From Ctena decussata (lineage: Eukaryota; Mollusca; Bivalvia; Lucinida; Lucinidae), in assembly GCA_963989385.1 (NCBI GenBank), contig OZ022502.1, forward strand, positions 2,386,501 to 2,450,500: a DNA stretch of 64,000 bases, in the 5' to 3' direction. Position numbers and translations under genes: made by a program. Shown one piece after another: positions 57,701 through 64,000 of the stretch (the first letter of the stretch is position 1; every line of letters starts with the position of its first letter). The notes beneath the pieces are model-generated. The model made no database searches. It saw only the letters and a program-made list of their open reading frames with translations, and had not been told where the DNA came from.

Positions 57701-58361
57701 AGGATAGCGTGATCAATCTCTCGACGTTGTTATAATTGTGCATCTAGGTGTGACTTCCAAAGACCAATCTTTGCACGACCAGTTTCAGAGCGGTCGTATC
57801 TATTTGACCACAATGTCACATCACATACAAAATAGGAGACTGGTCTTAACCCGCTATGAACCCACACAAACCATGCGATCGTGCAATTGCTGGACCAGAT
57901 GTGAGCGTTTTTTTTTTGTTTTTTTTTTAACAAGGAGCTCCTTGAGTTGCATATATGAAAAAAAAAACGATGACGAAAAACTGTGTCAATCTCAATCATT
58001 GACCACTTTTTATAAAGACCCGTTCGCACGTGTATCTTTTATACTTCCTATTTTTAGATGCTTGCGGCTCTTTCTAAGCATCTAAAGGTAAATGGGTACG
58101 CTTGCAGTGATAGTAACTCTTCCGTTTGTTTTCTTTCCTCACTTCTAATTTGGTTCAGTTTAAAAAAAAAACATTTGCTCCTCAAGAAGCAATGTTTTTT
58201 TCTTAAGGATAGACACAGTTTTTGGAAGGTTTTAGTGTTCTGGGAACCATACAGGTACAAGAAGTCATAGTTTTCCCTCTTTCAAAAAGGGCAGAAAACC
58301 GTGAAGGTGTACACATACAGCTTAATCTATATGTATAGAGAAGATCTGACTTGTATGCTTA

Positions 58362-59650
58362 CGAGGGCGAGTCGTCAATAAATAACCAGCCTATCCCATT
58401 TTCGATTGACCTTGACGGTCACGAATTGCATGCCTGGTTTCAATACATGCTTTATACATGGAGGCAAAATTGCACACGTATCGAGTCATTCGTAAATAAG
58501 ATATTGAATGTCAAACATGGCCAGTGGTGCAAAGGCATGCTTTTCATCTAAAGTTGAGTACCGTGCTGTAGTTCAGTACTTGTATTTAAAAGGTAAAACG
58601 GGACAGGAAATACATGGCGAGTTAGCTGATGTTTATGGGTCTTCTGCACCATCGTATGCTCAGGTTAAATTCTGGGTAGGGGAATTCAAACGCGGTAGAA
58701 CGTCTTTAAAAGATGAAGCCAAGTCTGGACGCCCACTCGATGCCACCGACGAAGAAATGTGTAACAAAGTTCGGGATCTGGTATTAATACTCTGATAGGC
58801 GAATTCAGGTCGAAGACATAGCGAAGGCATTAGGCATTTCACATGGTAGCGTTTCAACAGTCTTACATGATCGTTTAGGTTTGCGCAAGCTAACAGCCCG
58901 TTGGGTCCCAAAAGCCCTTAGCTATGAGCAAATGGCAACCAGAGCATCAGTATGCAGCGCCCTGTTGAAGCGTTTTAGGTCAAAAGATGATTTTCGTTTG
59001 CGTCTGGTGACTGTAGATGAGACTTGGGTTCATTATTATGAGCCGGAGAATAAAGTTCAGAGTCGTCAGTGGGTAGGGCCTGGGTCCCCGAGGCCAAAGA
59101 AGTTCAAGTCGCAACCATCTGCTGGCAAGGTGATGGCCACTGAATTTTGGGACGCAAAAGGCGTTATTATGTTGGAGTTTTTACCCAAGAGAGGTACAAT
59201 CACCGGAGCGCACTATGCAAACTTGCTAGACCAGCTGAGAACTGCCATCCGTGAAAAAACGCCGATGTATTTCTCTAAAGGTGTTCTGCTGCATCAGGAC
59301 AACGTGAGAGTCCAAACTTGCAAAGTTGCAATGGATGCTGTAAAGCGAAACAGGTATGCATTAATACCACATCCTGCCTATTGGCCTGACCTAGCTCCTA
59401 GCAACTTCTTCCTATTCCCGAACTTGAAAAAGGATATCCGTGGAGGTCATTTCCGGTCTGACGAAGAAGTCGTGACGGCAGTTGAGGAGTGGGTCAACGA
59501 AAAGAACCCTGACTTTTTTGAGTTTTAGGCTGATTGCACTTGAACACCGTTGGTCTAAGTGCATCACACTAGAGGGCAAGTAGATCGAAAAAGAAGAGGT
59601 GGATCTCAACCGGCAATAAGTTAGGCTGGTTACTTATTTACTCGCCCTCG
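58362..59650 (+). mobile_element. Mariner transposon, 1289 bp, TA target duplication
   Basis: The left end CGAGGGCGAGTCGTCAATAA and the reverse complement of the right end, CGAGGGCGAGTAAATAAGTA, begin TIRs of about 33 bp ending near ACCAGCCTA. TA flanks both sides (58360-58361 and 59651-59652). Length and TIRs are normal for mariner. It carries the transposase pseudogene below. Confidence 0.95.
58508..59528 (+). pseudogene. Mariner (D34D) transposase with frameshift and Asp-to-Asn change
   Basis: The ATG at 58508 opens the N-terminal paired helix-turn-helix region (EYRAVVQYLYLKGKTGQEIH, SYAQVKFWVGEFKRGRTSL). The frame stops at 58795. A frame shift near 58783-58796 restores RRIQVEDIAKALGISHGSV and then runs to 59528. 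The catalytic domain has VTVDETWVHYYEP (first Asp) and LLHQDN (second Asp). Thirty-five residues after the second, where family members have APSD, this copy reads APSNFFLF. Normal length is about 340-350 residues, as here when joined. The loss of the third acidic residue and the frameshift argue against activity. No host fusion is visible. Confidence 0.93.
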
Positions 59651-59654
59651 TATA

Positions 59655-59885
59655 TCCAAGCCACAATATGGAAAAGGGACAACACAAAGCCAGCCATCAC
59701 CAAAGACACCATCAGCTGCAGCCATATGAACAGCCTTTTTCCATGTAGGTGGCCACCGTGCTAGCATTAACATCACATAGCAGCAAACAACATAGATAAC
59801 AGCCATGAAGAACCAAAACAGAATTGCTACCCTAGAACGGCCAGTAAACCTTATCCTAAAGCATACATGGTTTTGAACAAAACCA
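59655..59885 (-). repeat. R1 repeat, minus orientation
   Basis: AGGTGGCCACCGTGC, TGAAGAACCAAAACAGAATT and CTAGAACGGCCAGTAA are R1 landmarks in reverse orientation. Confidence 0.6.
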
Positions 59886-59889
59886 ACTG

Positions 59890-62165
59890 TCGGGAAACAG
59901 AGTCTGTGATAGAATCATTTGTTTACACATCATAGTCAACTCGTCATTTTAAGAAGGTATCATAACTGCAGAAAATATGTATTTTAGTTTCAGAATCTTT
60001 CTTTTACATTGTTTTTAATCTCGTAATTTGTAATTTTACGCATAGCCTATCATTTACAGCACAAAATCATTTTTCTATCGGTATCTCCGTTTTCTCAAAG
60101 AGTTGTGTTGTTACCCAGAACAATATTTTACAAAGTGCTCAAAAAGTTCGAGGTAGGTATCACGGACATGAACAAATTGCGACCGAAAATACGTTTTGTT
60201 CCAAATTCCCAATAAGTTAGCATTGACTTCAGTTATACCGTATAACCTGGTGTACATTGTATCGCGTTTTGTTCGCCGTCCAAAATTTGCTTTCCAGTTC
60301 ACATTTATAAAATGATAGGTATCACGGACGGATTTTCTTGAGGAAAACTTAGGTAGCCCTTACAGGCGTTGCACAAGTGACGATTTGTTTTTTTATCGTC
60401 TCAGAACAGCAAGTATGTGATTCCATAAGGTATGATGTTCCAAACGCATCACTGTGCATCTGTCAAAACATCAGCATGTAGTTTGCAACGCGAAGGTGTC
60501 GTTTAAAAACCTCAAGTTAGTCCCATGAACCCCTATTTACAGAGTATTTGTACAGAGTATTTCATAGTTCTACAGGACACTTAGAGAACAAGTTTACGCG
60601 TTTGGACCGCCGCTAACACTTTGGTGTCAGTCAAGGATGTCATTAGACCCTTGTCGAAACACTGATACTGCCTCAGGTTATTTCACAACATTGCCGCAGG
60701 ATATACTAGTTCTAACCATTGGAATATGCTACAATCTCACGCTGCTAAACATCTTTTCATATCATCATATAGCGCACAGACTAAAGTCCAGCCTGTCTAC
60801 AAAACCAGCCAAGGGAGAATGAAAAACTGGTCTTTATTCACAGCCGATTCTAATTCAGAGGGTCCGTTTCAGTTACCCCTACCTAAACGCATGCAGATTT
60901 TAGACAAATATGGTTTTCAGACATTTATTTTGACATAGTGTGATTGTAAATAATCTTATAAAAGTAACCACATTTCATTATTTGGGTAATACCAATCGCT
61001 GAATATGCATATAAACTGTTACCAAACCATTCTAGCATGTTTCATCAGTGAAACCTGATCTGGCTAGAAAGGGGTGGTCTTTATTACTAGGTAATGTCAT
61101 ATAAAATGTTGGAATTTGGGAATGATTTAAAGTGGTCTTTGTAGCTAGGTGGTCTTTATTCACAGTGCGCTTTATTTAAAGGTTAAATATATAGTATTTA
61201 TGATGGGCGGAATCTACAGCGGTCTTTGTAGACAGGTGTTCTTAAAGCCTGGTTAGACTTTTTACCCAGAATTACAATATTTATGTTCAATATTACTGTG
61301 AGGAAGACTCAGAAAAACTTTCCTGAAAATAATGAAATTTATTGTGGCCTTTATTATAAATTTATTACTTCATAGCAGATGAAGGGTTTTTGCAAAAGAT
61401 AGTGCTTGCATCGCTATTTGAAATATTTGGTCACTTTTTGGCTCTATGCTGTTACCCATTGATGAATAGTCGTTTACGTATTTATCACGTGGTATCGGTT
61501 TATTACGCCGCTGTGCGTATGGTTTGGTTCATCTTTGTTTTTTACATGCAGCCTGTTCGATTTGTTTGTTCTCTGTTTGCCTTCGACGTTTTATTTTGGG
61601 AAACTTGTTTTCTTTGCTTTCTGCTCATAAATTTTGATGGGCGTTTTATAACAGGCAGCAGATGCTTACAACCTGCGAGCAACTGGGTTTGGAATCATGA
61701 TTTCGCTACTTTGATTGCTTTTACTTTCAATTATTAAGTTTTAGGGAATTGTTGATTCTTTTATTAGTGCCTGGGCGTTTTAATAATTTTATGAAATACA
61801 TTTGGTTTTATCTCTAATATTGTTGTTGTGTTTGCTTCTTTGTAGTCATTGTTTTGTTTAGTCTCTTTGTGCGTATCCAATCTGATGTGTTTATTATGTA
61901 TATAAAACAGTTACTAGATACAGTGGATTACATTATAGTAGGGGTAGCACCGTGACATCCGGCGTGAAAAAGTTGTTCAGCTTGCTATCAGCTTGAAGTG
62001 ACCTACAGCTAATGCTGTTTCTTCACAGGGATCTCCAGGGTATTTCAAGGAAAAAGAGGTGAAGTGAAGTAGAACTGCACCAATGCAACTATTTACGTCT
62101 CGCTACACAAGGATGCTTTAACGATGGTTGATCTTTAGGGCAGCTGGCATTTATCCCATTAGCTA
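59890..62165. other. Intergenic, unassigned
   Basis: No exon, repeat family or RNA gene recognised. The hydrophobic ORF at 61390-61737 lacks splice or motif support. Confidence 0.3.
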
Positions 62166-62169
62166 TATA

Positions 62170-63080
62170 CGAGGGGCATTCGAAAAGTTTTGCAAATGGC
62201 CTCATGATTTTGTTTAGGGGCACGCTTGGTACAACTGTTATGCATGTACTGAAAGCACTGCATTTTGTCTTTACAATGATACCAAACACTATACAAAGAA
62301 ACTTTTCCTTATTGTGTTAGAACGCATTTTAAAAGGTCCCAGTCATATCACTGGGTTAATTTTATATGTAAAATCTTTTCAGTGTTGGGCATTCAAGTCA
62401 ATATCCTTGTAAATACAAAATTAATCTTTGTCATTTGCTTGTCCGTCTTTGCCTACAATATCCATACAAAAGTTAGAATGGTGGCAACTGTTATCGATTC
62501 ATTCCTTGCAAAGCAATGCGCAGTTCTGATGACGTTACTGAAATCTACGTTAACGTAATTTTTGAAAGTTTGTAGATGCTTCATTTTTTGCATTAATTTG
62601 AATTTATTGACAGTTTTTTGTTGACCCATGTAAATGCTCTTGCTAACAAGATTTTGAATGCAAATACACTTGTTTTCATTTCAAAATCATTAAATTTTAG
62701 TAGAAATGGAGAAATTGCTACTACATAAAGTACGGATAATCCATATTCCTTGCCCCGTATGGAACCTAGATTAAAACTAATTTCCGCGATATTTACAGAA
62801 CAACATTGTCTGGGCATTGTCTTTAACTAACAAAGATAAAAAAAATCAATGGCTGCTGGTATATAAATTACGGCCTACTAAAGTAAAATTCAGCAGTGTC
62901 TTTAGGGTATACCTCTTTCAAAGAAGTGAAAAAAACGCGTCCTTTTTAAAAAAATATATTGTGTTTGCATACTTCTCTACGCATATCACAGCTTTGTGTG
63001 TTTTTTGCAATCAGAAGTTCTGTCTGTAAAGTGGTTACCTAGAAATTACGTCATTTGCAAAACTTTCCGAACGCCCCGAG
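62170..63080. mobile_element. 911-bp MITE with mariner-type ends
   Basis: The left end CGAGGGGCATTCGAAAAGTT and the reverse complement of the right end, CTCGGGGCGTTCGGAAAGTT, pair imperfectly through TTGCAAATG(G/A)C. TA flanks both sides (62168-62169 and 63081-63082). No transposase frame inside. Confidence 0.85.
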
Positions 63081-63084
63081 TATT

Positions 63085-63480
63085 TGAATAGTATTCTAGA
63101 TATATAATTCCAAAGAGAAAAGCATTAGACATACTGTATATTTGAGTTTAGGAATAGTGCCATGCCACCGATGCCTTAAAGGTAGAACGGCATGTGCCTT
63201 TATGTTCGGAAATGTTCATGTATATAGGCTGGAGATTAGAACCAGACAGCAGATAAAAGTGTGTAATGTTGTTTTAGCTTGATGCAAGATACAAATGCTC
63301 AAATAAAAAGACAAAACAAAAGCTATCCATGACTTGCACCCTGAACTGGCAGAAGTACAGATCGTGAAAGGCTTTTGATAGAACAGAATGCGCTGAATTT
63401 AAGCCTGAGGGACAAAGCTTGTGAAGTCATTTAACTTCAATGAGTCTTGGAATAAGGTTATTATGTATATAAAACAGACT
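63085..63480. other. Spacer before the right-hand LINE, unassigned
   Basis: AT-rich, no recognised feature. Confidence 0.3.
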
Positions 63481-63499
63481 GATGACAACTGATGACAAA

Positions 63500-64000
63500 C
63501 AGCGCAGATGGCATCTAGAGGGAGATCAAGGTAAAGGGGCAGACCCTGGGTACTGTTACCTTGGACCAGTTGTCTCAGATGATGGCTCACACCAGGAGGT
63601 TCTCTCAAGGATTGCACAAACCACTTCAGCTCTTGCCAAGCTGAAACCCATTTGGAGAGATAACAACATATCTCTTGGATCAAAGGTGAAACTTATGCGC
63701 TCCCTTGTCATTTCCATATTTCTGTATGCCTGTGAATCGTGGACCTTGACAGCAGAGTTAGAGAAAAGAACGCAGGCTTTTGAGATGAGATGCTACCGAA
63801 GGTTACTGAACATTTGGTACAAGGACTATATAGCCAATGAGGAGGTTCGCAGGCAGATCCAAGCAGCCATTGGAGAGTATGATGAACTCCTGACGTTGGT
63901 CGAGAAACGGAAACTAAGGTGGTTTGGCTACGTTTCAAGGTCTTCTGGTTTAGCAAAGACAATTGTTCAGGGCACAGTGAAAGGAAAAAGAAGAAGAGGT
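63500..64000 (+). pseudogene. Non-LTR retrotransposon, RT C-terminal segment running off the window
   Basis: From 63551 an open frame of 150 codons to the window edge reads YLGPVVSDDGSHQEVLSRIA, LAKLKPIWRDNNISLGSKVK, FLYACESWTLTAELEKRTQA, MRCYRRLLNIWYKDY and KLRWFGYVSRSSG. This is the post-catalytic region of a LINE reverse transcriptase (TVSSDGS, KIRLLKSLV-SIFLYGCESWTLT pattern). The preceding 50 bp (VKGQTLG in another frame) shows a frameshift. It is a different family from the LINE pieces at 45.8-50.2 kb. Minus-strand ORFs at 63399-63962 are its shadows. Confidence 0.9.

Noticed and set aside
61390..61737. 115-codon hydrophobic ORF
   Set aside because: Hydrophobicity follows from T-rich DNA; there are no splice sites, motif or neighbours supporting a gene.
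63399..63962. Minus-strand ORFs at the right edge
   Set aside because: Shadows of the plus-strand LINE frame that runs to the window end.

Overview
The window looks like animal nuclear DNA, most likely from a bivalve mollusc. It is AT-rich and gene-poor, with spliced exons bounded by GT/AG sites and polyadenylation signals. It is crowded with tRNA-derived SINEs, non-LTR retrotransposon fragments, mariner-type and other DNA transposons, and the mobile minisatellites typical of bivalve genomes. The bivalve call is inference from repeat style and from LINE and mariner protein wording; no species marker is present. I saw no rRNA, no functional tRNA gene, no CRISPR array and no bacterial gene.

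One host gene can be assembled on the plus strand. Six exons (743-1076, 5281-5319, 31547-31846, 34030-34275, 50790-50865, 52058-52715) have compatible splice phases and join into one open frame of about 550 residues. The 5' end is incomplete. The product is a single-pass type I membrane protein: a cysteine-containing ectodomain, a Ser/Thr-rich glycosylated stalk, a Gly/Ala-rich transmembrane helix, and a roughly 218-residue cytoplasmic tail with nine tyrosines. One tail tyrosine sits in a strict ITIM and one in a Grb2-type YxN motif. This is a candidate immune-type or adhesion signalling receptor; I do not recognise the ectodomain family.

The introns hold most of the mobile DNA. In 5.3-31.5 kb there are a 9.8 kb element with CACAG/CTGTG ends (11674-21471), inserted into one arm of a larger inverted repeat whose other arm (24177-24524) preserves the empty site, and a 4.8 kb element with about 1.2 kb terminal inverted repeats and a DDE transposase remnant (26328-31142). 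In 34.3-50.8 kb a foldback element rich in TCGTTTAAACGA palindromes (34345-42955) has been split by a mariner-ended MITE, a TTAA-targeting element and a 4.4 kb element with ATTT target duplications. Further right are two decayed LINE pieces in opposite orientation, one interrupted by a 611 bp MITE.

Downstream of the gene (52.7-64 kb) are small foldbacks, a cluster of CRE-like palindromes, a nearly complete mariner (58362-59650) with a frameshifted transposase and a catalytic Asp-to-Asn change, a MITE with mariner-type ends (62170-63080), and the C-terminal part of a LINE running off the right edge.

Repeat families are labelled here for convenience. R1 is a dispersed repeat with the core GACCGTTCCAAGGCGGTAC. 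SINE-A, SINE-B and SINE-C are three tRNA-headed SINEs. R2 is a family of about 200 bp around 48 and 55 kb. Boundaries and family assignments were made by eye.
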